From: Clavibacter sp. VKM Ac-2872
Lineage (GTDB): Bacteria > Actinomycetota > Actinomycetes > Actinomycetales > Microbacteriaceae
NCBI RefSeq assembly: GCF_015351105.1
Contig: NZ_JADKRR010000004.1
Span: 228,085-292,084, forward strand
Direction of reading: 5' to 3'
Length of the DNA stretch: 64,000 nucleotides
Shown: positions 34,264 through 43,286 of the stretch, one piece after another
How positions within the stretch are numbered: the first letter of the stretch is position 1
Layout of the letters: every line of letters begins with the position of its first letter
The notes under the pieces: model-generated
What the model saw: only the letters and a program-made list of their open reading frames with translations
The model's database searches: none
What the model was told of the DNA's origin: nothing
Made by a program: the position numbers and the translations under genes

Positions 34264-35186
34264 GCGACGAGACGGCGTCCGGCGCTCCTGCCGCCGCGCC
34301 CGCGCCCGCGCCCGCGCCGACGCTCCTCGGCCCCGCCGAGATCCGCGACCTCGCCGAGCTGCTCGGCGTCGCGCCCACCAAGAAGCTCGGCCAGAACTTC
34401 GTCATCGACGCGAACACCGTGCGCCGCATCGTGCGGGTCGCCCGCGTCGAGGCCGGCACGCACGTGGTGGAGGTCGGTCCCGGCCTCGGATCCCTCACGC
34501 TCGGCCTCCTCGAGACCGGCGCGAGCGTCGTCGCGGTGGAGATCGACGGCCGGCTCGCCGAGCAGCTGCCGATCACGGTGCGCCTCTACCAACCGGAGGC
34601 CGCGCTCACCGTCGTGCACGAGGACGCGCTCCGGGTCGCCGAGCTGCCCGGGGATCCCACCGCGCTCGTCGCGAACCTGCCCTACAACGTGTCCGTCCCC
34701 GTGCTACTGCACCTGCTCGAGCACTTCCCCGCGATCCGCACGGGCGTCGTCATGGTGCAGGCCGAGGTGGGGCACCGCATCGCCGCCGGGCCCGGATCCA
34801 AGGTGTACGGATCCCCGAGCGTCAAGGCCGCCTGGTACGGCGCGTGGCGCACGGCCGGCCAGGTCAGCCGCCAGGTGTTCTGGCCGGTGCCGAACGTCGA
34901 CTCCGTGCTCGTCGCGTTCGAGCGGCACGCGGAGCCGTTCGCCTCGGAGGAGCTGCGCACGCGCACCTTCCGGATCGTCGACGCGGCCTTCCAGCAGCGC
35001 CGCAAGATGCTCCGCCAGGCGCTCGCCGAGCTGCTCGGCGGGAGCGAGGCCGCATCGGGCCTCCTCGAGGCCGGAGGGGTCGCCCCCACTTCGCGGGGCG
35101 AGGAGCTGAGCGTCCACGACTACCTCCGCATAGCCCGTGCCTGGGCCGATCGGGAGGGTGACGGAGAGGCTCCCAGCCTCCGCTAG
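34260..35186 (+). CDS. rsmA: 16S rRNA (adenine(1518)-N6/adenine(1519)-N6)-dimethyltransferase RsmA
   Basis: The 308-residue protein shows [26 protein letters not shown] for S-adenosylmethionine binding and NLPYNVSVP, the N-L-P-Y catalytic motif for adenine N6 methylation. It makes m6(2)A1518 and m6(2)A1519 late in 30S assembly. A Pro/Ala run (residues 9-20) is a lineage-specific extension. The GTG start overlaps the tatD stop, so they are co-translated. The stop codon TAG is part of the promoter of ispE. Confidence 0.96.
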   Translation: MSDETASGAPAAAPAPAPAPTLLGPAEIRDLAELLGVAPTKKLGQNFVIDANTVRRIVRVARVEAGTHVVEVGPGLGSLTLGLLETGASVVAVEIDGRLAEQLPITVRLYQPEAALTVVHEDALRVAELPGDPTALVANLPYNVSVPVLLHLLEHFPAIRTGVVMVQAEVGHRIAAGPGSKVYGSPSVKAAWYGAWRTAGQVSRQVFWPVPNVDSVLVAFERHAEPFASEELRTRTFRIVDAAFQQRRKMLRQALAELLGGSEAASGLLEAGGVAPTSRGEELSVHDYLRIARAWADREGDGEAPSLR

Positions 35187-35189
35187 GTT
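35184..35189 (+). promoter_or_regulatory. Leaderless -10 (TAGGTT) for ispE, embedded in the rsmA stop codon
   Basis: The TAG stop of rsmA supplies the first half of a TANNNT hexamer; seven bases separate it from the ispE ATG. Confidence 0.6.
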
Positions 35190-35196
35190 GGAGCAC

Positions 35197-36135
35197 ATGA
35201 CCTCCGCGGCCACCAGCTCTGACGTGGTGCACGCGCGGGCCCCGGGCAAGATCAACGTCTCCCTCACGGTGGGCGCCCTCCAGGAGGACGGCTACCACGA
35301 CGTCGCCACGGCGTACCAGGCGGTGAGCCTCTACGAGGACGTGTACGCCACCCGCTCGGACGGCTTCTCGGTCGAGTTCGGCGGATCCATCGACACGTCG
35401 CACCTCACCACCGGCGCCGACAACCTCGCCGTCCGCGCCGCGCGCCTCCTCGCCCGGAGCACCGGCTACCGCGGCGGCGTGCACCTGCGCATCGAGAAGG
35501 ACGTGCCCATCGCGGGCGGCATGGGCGGCGGATCCGCGGACGCCGCGGCCACCCTCCTCGCCTGCGACACCCTGTGGGGCACCGAGCGCACGCGCGACCA
35601 GCTGCTCGCCCTCGGCGCGGAGCTCGGCGCCGACGTGCCGTTCGCGCTCGCCGGCGGCACCGCCATCGGCACGGGCCGCGGCGACCGGCTGAGCCCCGCG
35701 CTCGCCAAGGGCACCTTCCAGTGGGTGCTCGCGATCGCCGAGTTCGGCGTCTCCACGCCCGACGTCTACGGCGAGCTCGACCGGCACCGCGAGCGCCACG
35801 CGCAGGACATCTTCCCGGCGCAGCAGATCCCGCAGGTCGACTCGGGCGTGCTGCAGGCGCTGCGGGCGGGGGATCCGCACATGCTCGCCGAGGTCCTCCA
35901 CAACGACCTCCAGGCGCCGGCGCTCCACCTCGCGCCCGGCCTCGGCGAGGTGCTGCAGCTCGGCGAGGAGAACGGCGCGCTCGCGGGCATCGTCTCGGGA
36001 TCCGGCCCCACGGTCGCGTTCCTCGCGGCGGACCTCGACAGCGCGCTCGAGCTGCAGATCGCGCTGAGCGCCGCCCGCCTGCAGGTCATCCGGGCCACCG
36101 GGCCCGTGCACGGCGCGCGCATCATCACCGGCTGA
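35197..36135 (+). CDS. ispE: 4-diphosphocytidyl-2-C-methyl-D-erythritol kinase
   Basis: The 312-residue GHMP kinase has APGKINVSL at the start, the ATP loop [19 protein letters not shown] and a C-terminal [11 protein letters not shown]. IspE phosphorylates CDP-methylerythritol in the non-mevalonate isoprenoid pathway. The start is fixed by the leaderless promoter; the longer in-frame extension to 35137 overlaps rsmA and is not needed. The downstream EamA gene follows after 18 bases. Confidence 0.96.
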   Translation: MTSAATSSDVVHARAPGKINVSLTVGALQEDGYHDVATAYQAVSLYEDVYATRSDGFSVEFGGSIDTSHLTTGADNLAVRAARLLARSTGYRGGVHLRIEKDVPIAGGMGGGSADAAATLLACDTLWGTERTRDQLLALGAELGADVPFALAGGTAIGTGRGDRLSPALAKGTFQWVLAIAEFGVSTPDVYGELDRHRERHAQDIFPAQQIPQVDSGVLQALRAGDPHMLAEVLHNDLQAPALHLAPGLGEVLQLGEENGALAGIVSGSGPTVAFLAADLDSALELQIALSAARLQVIRATGPVHGARIITG

Positions 36136-36153
36136 CCCGGCCCGCTCCGCCCC

Positions 36154-37041
36154 ATGCGCACGATGCTGCCCCGCGCCGTCCGGCCGTCCCGCCCCGAGTG
36201 GGCGCTGATGGGCATCACGGCCATCTGGGGCGGCACGTTCCTCGCGGTGCACGTGGCGATGGAGCACAGCGGGCCGCTGTTCTTCGTCGGGCTCCGGTTC
36301 CTCGCGGCGGGGCTGATCAGCGCGGTCCTGTTCCGCCGGGCCATCCGCGGGATGCGTCGGATCGACCTCGCGGCCGGGTCCGCGATCGGCCTGATGATCT
36401 TCCTCGGCTACGGACTCCAGACCTACGGCCTGCAGACGATCCCGAGCAGTACGTCCGCCTTCATCACCGCGCTCTACGTGCCGCTGGTGCCGCTCCTCCA
36501 GTGGGCCGCGTTCCGGAGGCGGCCGAGCGCGCTCGCCCTGGCGGGCGTGGCGCTGGCGTTCGTCGGGCTGCTCCTCGTCGCCGGCCCCCAGCAGGGCGTG
36601 GCGCTGGGTGCGGGGGAGCTGGCGACGCTCGTGAGCACGCTGCCGATCGCCGCCGAGATCATCCTCATCGGGCTGTTCGCCGGACGCGTGGACGTCGGTC
36701 GGGTGACGGTCGTGCAGCTCGTCGTCGCCGGGGCGCTGTCGCTCGCGTGCATGCCCGTCGCCGGCGAGGCGATCCCGGCGTTCTCCGGGGTGTGGCTGGT
36801 GGCGGCGCTGGCGCTGGGGGCGAGCAGCTGCCACATCCAGCTCACGATGAACTGGGCCCAGCGCTCGGTCTCGCCGACGCGCGCGACCATCATCTACGCG
36901 GGCGAGCCGGTGTGGGCGGGCGTCATCGGCCGGGTCGCGGGGGAGCGGTTGCCCGCGCTCGCCATCCTCGGCGCGGCGTTCATCGTCGCGGGGACGCTGG
37001 TCAGCGAGCTGCGTCCGCGGGCGGCGCGGGGGCCCGTCTAG
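36154..37041 (+). CDS. EamA/DMT family transporter
   Basis: The 295-residue protein has ten hydrophobic helices in two EamA repeats; the first begins WALMGITAIWGGTFLAVH and has an LGYGLQTYGLQ stretch, the second contains ATIIYAGEPVWAGVIG, a pattern close to YdcZ/RhaT-type permeases. Substrate is unknown. It is a paralog of the gene at 4675 but has no adjacent regulator. It ends in a four-base overlap with the convergent gene at 37038. Confidence 0.88.
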   Translation: MRTMLPRAVRPSRPEWALMGITAIWGGTFLAVHVAMEHSGPLFFVGLRFLAAGLISAVLFRRAIRGMRRIDLAAGSAIGLMIFLGYGLQTYGLQTIPSSTSAFITALYVPLVPLLQWAAFRRRPSALALAGVALAFVGLLLVAGPQQGVALGAGELATLVSTLPIAAEIILIGLFAGRVDVGRVTVVQLVVAGALSLACMPVAGEAIPAFSGVWLVAALALGASSCHIQLTMNWAQRSVSPTRATIIYAGEPVWAGVIGRVAGERLPALAILGAAFIVAGTLVSELRPRAARGPV

Positions 37042-37457
37042 CGCACGGCCCCCGTCGCGCGGAGGTGGCGGATCAGGTCGGCCGGGTCGGCGCACATCGC
37101 CTCGAACGCCAGGTACAGCGTCTCGGTGCGGTCGGCCGGGCCCACCGCGACGCAGGGCTTCCCGAGGCCGAACGCGATGCCGGCCTCCATGTGCGCGGCG
37201 GCGCCGGCGGGCAGCACGAGCACGAACCGGTCGGCGGCTCGCAGCGCCGCGAGGTCCTGCTCGAACAGGCGCCGGATCCCCGGGTGGTCGAGGTCGGCGT
37301 CGTCCGCCCCGCCCGGCGACGCGAAGGCGGCGGCCTCGGCGTCGTAGGAGGTGCGGATGAAGCAGGAGGAGCGCGCGCCGACGTCGTCGAGCGCGTCGAG
37401 GACCTCGGCGACCGCATCCCGGTTGCGCCAGCTGCCGGCGATGAAGAACGAGTTCAC
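37038..37457 (-). CDS. Nucleoside 2-deoxyribosyltransferase-like protein
   Basis: The 139-residue protein opens with SFFIAGSWRNRDAV and has LFEQDLAALRAADRFVLVLP and HMEAGIAFGLGKPCVAVGP, which matches the fold and the conserved Glu of nucleoside 2-deoxyribosyltransferases and of TIR/YtoQ-like relatives. True transferases exchange the base on deoxyribonucleosides. Activity is not certain. A GTG start is supported by TACGGT six bases upstream, giving a leaderless mRNA. Confidence 0.7.
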   Translation of the reverse strand: MNSFFIAGSWRNRDAVAEVLDALDDVGARSSCFIRTSYDAEAAAFASPGGADDADLDHPGIRRLFEQDLAALRAADRFVLVLPAGAAAHMEAGIAFGLGKPCVAVGPADRTETLYLAFEAMCADPADLIRHLRATGAVR

Positions 37458-37463
37458 GCGGCG

Positions 37464-37469
37464 ACCGTA
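37464..37469 (-). promoter_or_regulatory. Leaderless -10 (TACGGT) for the deoxyribosyltransferase-like gene
   Basis: Minus-strand TANNNT hexamer with six bases to the GTG at 37457. Confidence 0.5.
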
Positions 37470-37488
37470 CCGCGGGTGCCGGGTCGCC

Positions 37489-37992
37489 TCAGTCGCGCAC
37501 GCGCTGCGCGTGGGCGCGGGCCTTCATCCGGTTGCCGCACGTCGCCATGGAGCACCACCTCGCCGTGCCCGGGCGGCTGTGGTCCACGAGGAACAGCTCG
37601 CACTCGTCGTTGGCGCACGGGCGGAGGCGGCCGGGCAGGCGGGCGGTGACGGTCGACCAGGCGAGCACGGCGTCCACCGGGATGCGGTCGTCGCGCGGCA
37701 CGCGGAGCTCCCAGACCACGCCGTCGGCGGTGACGCGCGGCGTGCGCACGGCGCCGTCGACCACGGCCGCGAGCTCTTCGAGGGCGGCGGGCGCAGCGGC
37801 ATCGCGGCGGATCACGGCGTGAAGAGCATCGCGGGTGCGACGCAGGCGCTCGAGCTCGGCGGCGGTGCCGGTGCCGCCCCAGTCGCGGGCGAGCTGGCGG
37901 CCGGATGCGCCGGCGAGCCGGTCCTCGCGCTGCCCGTCGACCACCGGTGCGCTGTTCAGCACGGCCAGCAGCAGCTCCTCGTCGCGGTCCAC
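37489..37992 (-). CDS. CGNR zinc-finger transcriptional regulator (ABATE domain), second copy
   Basis: With a GTG start at 37992 the product has 167 residues. LLAVLNSAPVVDG is the ABATE domain entry, and CANDECELFLVDHS plus WCSMATCGNRMKARAHAQ form the CGNR finger. An in-frame extension to 38058 would add residues that do not match the family, and GGAGGA plus GAGGAG lie ahead of the chosen GTG. It is divergent from an alpha/beta hydrolase, its likely target, like the 4032 gene and its exporter. TAGCAT on the minus strand near 38039-38034 may be the -10. Confidence 0.85.
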   Translation of the reverse strand: MDRDEELLLAVLNSAPVVDGQREDRLAGASGRQLARDWGGTGTAAELERLRRTRDALHAVIRRDAAAPAALEELAAVVDGAVRTPRVTADGVVWELRVPRDDRIPVDAVLAWSTVTARLPGRLRPCANDECELFLVDHSRPGTARWCSMATCGNRMKARAHAQRVRD

Positions 37993-38079
37993 CTGCTCCT
38001 CGATCCTCCGCGCCCGGGTGGCGCGATGGATCCATGCTACCGTCCTGCTACCCACCAAAACAAGCCAAAGGGGTTAGCA
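37993..38079. promoter_or_regulatory. Divergent promoter with a TGCTA/TAGCA inverted repeat
   Basis: This AT-richer gap between the CGNR gene and the hydrolase has TGCTACCC (38046-38053) and GGGGTTAGCA (38070-38079), an imperfect inverted repeat that could bind the CGNR protein. AAAGGGG serves as ribosome site for the hydrolase. Confidence 0.35.
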
Positions 38080-38976
38080 ATGGTCGCCGTCCACCACCGC
38101 ACCGTCTCGATCGACGGCCTCGACGTCTTCTGGCGCGAGGCCGGGCCCGCCGACGCCCCCGTGCTCCTGCTCCTGCACGGGTACCCGTCGAGCTCGCACA
38201 TGTTCCGCCACCTGATCCCGGCGCTCGCGGGCCGCTTCCGCGTCATCGCGCCGGACCACCTCGGGTTCGGGCGCTCGTCCGCGCCGTCCGTCGACGACTT
38301 CGACTACACGTTCGCCGCGCTCGCCGAGGTGGCCGCCCGCTTCCTCGCCGCGATCGGCGTCGAGCGATACGCGATCTACGTGCAGGACTACGGCGCCCCG
38401 GTCGGCTGGCGCCTGGCGCTCGCCGACCCGACCGCGGTCACGGGCGTCATCACGCAGAACGGCAACGCCTACGAGGAGGGCTTCGTGCCGTCGTTCTGGG
38501 ACCCGATCTGGGCCGACGCCGCCGAGCGCACCGACGCCACGCGCGACGCCCTCCGGCCGGCGCTCGGACGCGCGGCGGTCGAGTGGCAGTACACGCACGG
38601 CGTGCCGGATCCGACGGTCGTGGATCCGGACGCCTGGGAGCACGACCTGGCGCTCCTCGCCCGCCCCGGCCAGGACGACGTGCAGCTCGCGCTCTTCCGC
38701 GACTACGCCACCAACCGGGAGCTGTACCCGGCGGTGCACGCCTGGCTCCGGGAGTCCCGGGTGCCGGTGCTCGCGATCTGGGGCCGGGACGACGAGATCT
38801 TCGCCGCGGCCGGTGCGGAGGCCTTCCGCCGCGACGCCCTGGACGCGCGCGTGGAGCTCGTCGACGGCGGCCACTTCCTGCTCGAGTCCCACCTCGACGA
38901 GGTCGTCGCGGCGATCGGGAAGTGGCACCCCGCGGAGCGAGCCGGGGTGGATCAGCCCGCTGCGACCCGCTCGTAG
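38080..38976 (+). CDS. Alpha/beta hydrolase of the epoxide hydrolase/haloalkane dehalogenase type
   Basis: The 298-residue protein has oxyanion motif LLLHGYPSSSHMF, the Asp nucleophile in YVQDYGAPVG, an acid Asp in IWGRDDEIF and His in DGGHFLLE. An Asp rather than Ser nucleophile points to epoxide or halide hydrolysis. The substrate is unknown. The divergent CGNR gene probably responds to that substrate. The last 25 bases overlap the convergent glycosyltransferase gene. Confidence 0.88.
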   Translation: MVAVHHRTVSIDGLDVFWREAGPADAPVLLLLHGYPSSSHMFRHLIPALAGRFRVIAPDHLGFGRSSAPSVDDFDYTFAALAEVAARFLAAIGVERYAIYVQDYGAPVGWRLALADPTAVTGVITQNGNAYEEGFVPSFWDPIWADAAERTDATRDALRPALGRAAVEWQYTHGVPDPTVVDPDAWEHDLALLARPGQDDVQLALFRDYATNRELYPAVHAWLRESRVPVLAIWGRDDEIFAAAGAEAFRRDALDARVELVDGGHFLLESHLDEVVAAIGKWHPAERAGVDQPAATRS

Positions 38977-40658
38977 CGCTCGACGTTCGCGTTCATCACG
39001 TGCCAGGCGTCGGTCTTGGCGAAGCCGCGCGGGGTGAGCGCCGCGGCCACGTCGTCCCGGATGTCCTGCTTGTCGCTCGTGACGAGCCAGACGACGTCGG
39101 CGCCGTCGACCTCGTCGACCCGGTCGGCCAGCGGGTACGTCTGCTCCCAGAGGCCGTCCGTGTCGCCGGGCGGCGTGCGCAGCAGGATGTCGTCCATGCC
39201 GCGGAAGGCGTCCGGGTAGGAGTACGCGACGATGCGCGAGGTCGCCTTGGGGTGGCGGCGGACCGGCCCGAAGATCACGGCCTCGGCGGTGCCGGGCGCC
39301 TCCTGCGCGCGCTCCTCGGAGACGATCCGCGCGATGGCCGCCCAGTCGGAGTCGGCCTTCTCGGTGGTGGTGCGGTCGTGCACGATCTGCAGGAGCGAGA
39401 GCGCCACGAGCACGGCAGTGACGGCGGCGATGAGCGGCCTCCGCTTGAGCGCGAGGATCCCGACCGCCATGAGCATCGCGAACGCCGGCGCCGTGTACGC
39501 CATGTAGCGCGGCGAGTACAGCGGCGACATGAGGGTGGACGCGCCGATGAGCAGCAGCGTGGGGACGACGAACCAGACCACCGCGAGCTGCAGGATCGTC
39601 GGCGACCACCCGGCGTGCAGGTACGCGGACTCGAACTCGGCGAGTCCGCCCTCGGGCTCGACCGTCGAGGCCCGGCGGGCGCGCACCAGGCGGATCCCGC
39701 GGCGCACCAGCAGCGCGAGGCCGACGAGCGCGAGCGCCCAGGCCAGCACGGCGAAGGCGTCGTTGTCGGCGAAGAGCTGCGTCGAGACGACCTGGAACGG
39801 CGTGTTCCACCCGATGGGCTTGATCCACCCGACCTGGCCCGACTGCTCCGTCACCACGCGCACGAGCGGCAGCGACAGGAGCCCGGCCGTGATGGAGGCG
39901 AGCGCCCAGCCGAGCAGCGACACGACCATGGGCCGGCGGCTGCGGCGGCCGGCGCGCGCGGAGGCGATGGCCCACAGGATCACGACGCCGTGCGCGCCCA
40001 CGAGCAGCGCCAGGTACACGAAGGTGGACGCGCCGAGCCACGCGAGCAGCCCGTACAGCGCCCACCACCTGGCCTGCACCTGCCAGCTCGATCCCGCGCG
40101 GCGGGCGGCCAGGACGAACGCGACCGTGAGCGCCACCGCGGTGAGGGTGCCGAGCGCGAACGAGCGCCCCTCCGTGCCCATCCACGCCGAGCGGGGGATC
40201 ACGACGAAGACCAGCCCCGCGACGATGCCCGTGGCGCGCGTGGAGATCGTGCGGGTGAGCAGCACCACGCCCGCGGCGGCCAGGCCGATGAACACCTCGC
40301 TCGGGAAGCGCAGCGACGTGGGCGAGTAGCCGACCAGCTCGAACCACACCTTCATGCCCGCGTAGTAGAGGCCGTGGACGGCGTCGACCGTGCTGAGCTC
40401 GCGGAGGAGGTCGTCCCAGCCGCGCGTGGCCGAGATGACGGTGGCCGCCTCGTCGTACCAGACGGAGGGCGCGCCGGCGAGGGGGAGCGCGAGCAGGAAG
40501 CCGAGGAGGCCGATGAGCCACGCGTCGCCCCAGCGGCGGTGGTGGAAGCGGCCGAGGCCGCCCGCGGGGCGTCCGCCGCGGATCCCGTCGGCGGGCCGTC
40601 GTACGCTGGGACCGGTCGACGCGGGTCCGCGTCCGCCGTCCGTACGGAGGTCTGTCAT
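38952..40658 (-). CDS. GT-C fold membrane glycosyltransferase (mannosyltransferase-like)
   Basis: The 568-residue protein has 10-12 predicted helices and, after the first, the periplasmic motif SVWYDEAAT with the acidic pair that binds metal and lipid-linked sugar in GT39/GT83-like enzymes. A C-terminal soluble domain (about residues 430-568) follows. It likely transfers a sugar from a polyprenyl phosphate donor outside the membrane; the acceptor is unknown. Its ATG (40658-40656) overlaps the moeB ATG on the other strand. An in-frame GTG at 40694 is an alternative start; neither has a clear ribosome site. Confidence 0.82.
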   Translation of the reverse strand: MTDLRTDGGRGPASTGPSVRRPADGIRGGRPAGGLGRFHHRRWGDAWLIGLLGFLLALPLAGAPSVWYDEAATVISATRGWDDLLRELSTVDAVHGLYYAGMKVWFELVGYSPTSLRFPSEVFIGLAAAGVVLLTRTISTRATGIVAGLVFVVIPRSAWMGTEGRSFALGTLTAVALTVAFVLAARRAGSSWQVQARWWALYGLLAWLGASTFVYLALLVGAHGVVILWAIASARAGRRSRRPMVVSLLGWALASITAGLLSLPLVRVVTEQSGQVGWIKPIGWNTPFQVVSTQLFADNDAFAVLAWALALVGLALLVRRGIRLVRARRASTVEPEGGLAEFESAYLHAGWSPTILQLAVVWFVVPTLLLIGASTLMSPLYSPRYMAYTAPAFAMLMAVGILALKRRPLIAAVTAVLVALSLLQIVHDRTTTEKADSDWAAIARIVSEERAQEAPGTAEAVIFGPVRRHPKATSRIVAYSYPDAFRGMDDILLRTPPGDTDGLWEQTYPLADRVDEVDGADVVWLVTSDKQDIRDDVAAALTPRGFAKTDAWHVMNANVERYERVAAG

Positions 40659-41844
40659 GGGGTCGTCTCTGCCGCTCGTCGATCTGGACGGCACGCACCC
40701 CGGGGGGCGGGGCCTCGGTGGTCATGGCTCCGGGCAGGATGCGCACGAGAGACGCGAACGCCACTCCCGGCACCTCGCCCTTCCCGGCATCGGGATGGGG
40801 GGTCAGACCCGCATCGACCAGGCACGCGTGCTCGTGATCGGCGCGGGCGGCCTCGGTTCCCCCGTGCTGCAGTACCTGGCCGCGGCGGGGATCGGGACCC
40901 TCGGAATCGTAGACGACGATGCTGTGGACCTCTCGAATCTCCAGCGCCAGACCATCCACGGCACGCCCGACGTCGGCCGGCCGAAGACCACGTCAGCGGC
41001 CGATTCCGTGCACCGCACCGACCCGGGCATCGAGGTGATCGAGCACGCCGAGCGCCTCACGAACGACAACGCCGTCCGGATCCTCAGCGGATACGACGTG
41101 GTCGTCGACGCCACCGACAACTTCGCCACGCGGTACCTCATCAGCGACGCGGCGGCCCTGGTCGGCGTGCCGTGCGTGTGGGGATCCGTGTACCGGTGGG
41201 ACGCGCAGGTCACCGTCTTCTGGGATGCCGCACCCGACGGCCGCGGCATCGACTACCGCGACGTCTTCCCCGAGCCGCCCGCCGACGGCGCCGTGCTCTC
41301 CTGCGAGGAGGCGGGGGTGTTCGGCGCGGTGTGCGGCACCGTCGGCGCGCTCATGGCGACCGAGGTCATCAAGCTCGTCACCGGCGCGGGGACGCCGCTC
41401 GTCGGCCGGGTCGTCGTGCTCGACGCGCTCGCCGGCACCAGCCGCACCATCGGCGTGAAGCGCGCGAAGGGCCGCCAGCGGGTCACGGCGCTCGCCGACT
41501 ACGACCTCTTCTGCGGCGTGGGCGCGGCCACCGACGGCACCGAGCTCGACGCGGAGGAGGTGGAGCGGATCCTCGCCTCGGACGAGAAGGTGGTGCTCCT
41601 CGACGTGCGCGAGCCCGACGAGCGCCTCGTCGACTCCATCCCCGGCCACGTCGCGGTGCCGGTCCGCATCGTCACGGTGGATCCGGGTGCGGTGCCCGGC
41701 GAGATCACCGACCGCGTCATCGTCTACTGCGCCTCGGGCGTGCGCTCGCGGGCGGCTGCGGCGGCGCTGCGCGAGGCGGGGCGGGATGCGGTGAGCCTCC
41801 GCGGCGGGATCCAGTCGTGGCGGAGCGTGGCGGGGCGGGCGTGA
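40657..41844 (+). CDS. moeB: Adenylyltransferase/sulfurtransferase MoeB (MoeZ type, with rhodanese domain)
   Basis: The 395-residue protein has a ThiF/MoeB E1-like domain with RVLVIGAGGLGSPVLQY, DDDAVDLSNLQRQ and SCEEAGVFGAVCGTVG, and a rhodanese domain with VVLLDVREPDE and active-site Cys in IVYCASGVRSR. MoeZ-type proteins adenylate and then thiolate the C-terminal Gly of MoaD, and also other sulfur carriers such as CysO. GGAGG lies seven bases before the ATG. The first 35 residues are Gly/His-rich and differ from typical homologs. It fits with moaD-moaA at 51916-53269 and overlaps the next gene (GTGA). Confidence 0.93.
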   Translation: MGSSLPLVDLDGTHPGGRGLGGHGSGQDAHERRERHSRHLALPGIGMGGQTRIDQARVLVIGAGGLGSPVLQYLAAAGIGTLGIVDDDAVDLSNLQRQTIHGTPDVGRPKTTSAADSVHRTDPGIEVIEHAERLTNDNAVRILSGYDVVVDATDNFATRYLISDAAALVGVPCVWGSVYRWDAQVTVFWDAAPDGRGIDYRDVFPEPPADGAVLSCEEAGVFGAVCGTVGALMATEVIKLVTGAGTPLVGRVVVLDALAGTSRTIGVKRAKGRQRVTALADYDLFCGVGAATDGTELDAEEVERILASDEKVVLLDVREPDERLVDSIPGHVAVPVRIVTVDPGAVPGEITDRVIVYCASGVRSRAAAAALREAGRDAVSLRGGIQSWRSVAGRA

Positions 41845-43142
41845 GCTCCGGCGACGACCTCGACGCCGGCTCGGCCCTCGGGCTCGACGACGACGCGTTC
41901 CTCGAGCACGTCGCCGACGCGCTGGTCTCCGTGCCCGGAGTCCGCGGGGTGGCGCTCGGCGGATCCCGCGCCCAGGGCGTCGCGCGGCCCGACAGCGACT
42001 GGGATGTCGCCGTCTACTACCGCGGGTCCTTCGATCCCGACGACCTGCGCGCGCTCGGCTGGCCCGGCGTCCTCAGCCCTCGGGGCGGCTGGGGCCGCAT
42101 CTTCGACGGCGGCGGCGCGTTGCGCGTCGACGGGCGCACGGTCGACGTGCACTACCGCGACCTCGACGCGATCGAGGCCGTGCACGCGGAGGCGCTCGCC
42201 GGCCGCTTCGCCATCGAGACGCTGCTCTTCCACCAGGCGGGCCTGCCGAGCACGATCCTGCTGGCCGAGGTCGGCGTCAACCGCGCCCTCCGCGGCGAGG
42301 TGCCGCGGTTCCCGTACCCGCCGGCCCTGCGCGCGTCGGCGCCCGCGGTCTGGTGGCAGCGCGCGGAGCTGACGCTGCACTACGCCCGCGAGGGCCACGC
42401 CCGCCACGGCCGGGTCGCGCAGTGCGCGGGTCTCCTCTCCGAGGCGGCGTGCTCCGCGGCGCACGCGATCCTCGCCCACCGCCTCACCGTCGTGCGGAAG
42501 CGCCGCGCGGGGACGAGGCTCCAGGACTTCACGAGCGAGGACTGGGCCGAGATCGCGGGCGACTCCGGCAAGGGCTTCCTCACGGGCGGGATCCGTGGCC
42601 TCAGCATCTACTCGCTCACCAACTTCACCGCCACCTCCGCCGCGGTCGCCAGTGCCATGGTGACCGCGGCGTTCGGGGTCGCGGAGCAGGCGCACCGGCT
42701 CCGCACGGGGGAGATCGCCGAGGTCGAGTTCCTCGAGAACGCCGAGCTCGTATGCCTGGAGGCGGCCGTCGGCGCGCTGTCCTCCTTCGTGGGCCAGGCG
42801 CTCATCCCGGTGCCGGTGCTCGGGGCGGTCATCGGGAACACGGTGGGCATGATCATGCACTCGGCCGTCTCGGACGCGCTCTCGCGGCGGGAGGCCGCCC
42901 TCATCGAGGGCTACCTGCATGAGCAGCGCGAGCTGGACGAGCGCCTCGCCGCCGAGCACCAGGAGCTGATCGACGAGCTCGACGCGAGCATGGCCACGTT
43001 CCTCGCCGTGCTCGAACGGGCCTTCTCTCCAGACGTCGAGGCGGCCCTCCTGGGCTCGGTCGACCTCGCGCGCTCGGTCGGGGTGGAGACGGAGCGGATC
43101 CTCGACTCCGAGGAGAAGACCCGCGACTACTTCCTCGGCTGA
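41841..43142 (+). CDS. Nucleotidyltransferase fused to an uncharacterised hydrophobic C-terminal domain
   Basis: Residues 20-213 are an MNT-type nucleotidyltransferase: GGSRAQGVARPDSDWDVAV (GS at 41-42, Asp51/53/55) and a third acidic residue in VDVHYRD, then RVAQCAGLLSEAACSAAHAI. Relatives continue with a short NEKRLL-type helical end, which is missing here. From about residue 215 the sequence changes to a 220-residue domain I do not recognise, with two hydrophobic, Gly-rich regions (257-282 and 307-347, including LIPVPVLGAVIGNTVG) and a coiled-coil-like acidic segment (349-395). It reads as a chimera. The GTG overlaps the moeB stop, so it is made with MoeB. No function is inferred beyond nucleotidyl transfer by the first domain. 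Confidence 0.8.
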   Translation: MSSGDDLDAGSALGLDDDAFLEHVADALVSVPGVRGVALGGSRAQGVARPDSDWDVAVYYRGSFDPDDLRALGWPGVLSPRGGWGRIFDGGGALRVDGRTVDVHYRDLDAIEAVHAEALAGRFAIETLLFHQAGLPSTILLAEVGVNRALRGEVPRFPYPPALRASAPAVWWQRAELTLHYAREGHARHGRVAQCAGLLSEAACSAAHAILAHRLTVVRKRRAGTRLQDFTSEDWAEIAGDSGKGFLTGGIRGLSIYSLTNFTATSAAVASAMVTAAFGVAEQAHRLRTGEIAEVEFLENAELVCLEAAVGALSSFVGQALIPVPVLGAVIGNTVGMIMHSAVSDALSRREAALIEGYLHEQRELDERLAAEHQELIDELDASMATFLAVLERAFSPDVEAALLGSVDLARSVGVETERILDSEEKTRDYFLG

Positions 43143-43148
43143 CGGGGA

Positions 43149-43167
43149 TCGGGGCACCTCGCCCCGA
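43149..43167 (+). terminator. Hairpin after the nucleotidyltransferase fusion gene
   Basis: TCGGGGC and GCCCCGA pair around a five-base loop six bases after the stop. Confidence 0.5.
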
Positions 43168-43286
43168 CGCCAGCGCGCCGTTCACCCCGAGCAGCCGCAG
43201 CTTCTCGTGGCTCTCCGAGCCGGGCGCGGCCGTTCCGTATCGGCAGCACGGTCGGGTCGAGCAGTCCGCCATGGGAGGCTCGCGAC

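Noticed and set aside
37905..43142. A 1745-codon open frame on the plus strand
   Set aside because: Only its last quarter (from 41841) is a gene; the rest is out of phase with the hydrolase and moeB and is antisense to the GT-C gene.
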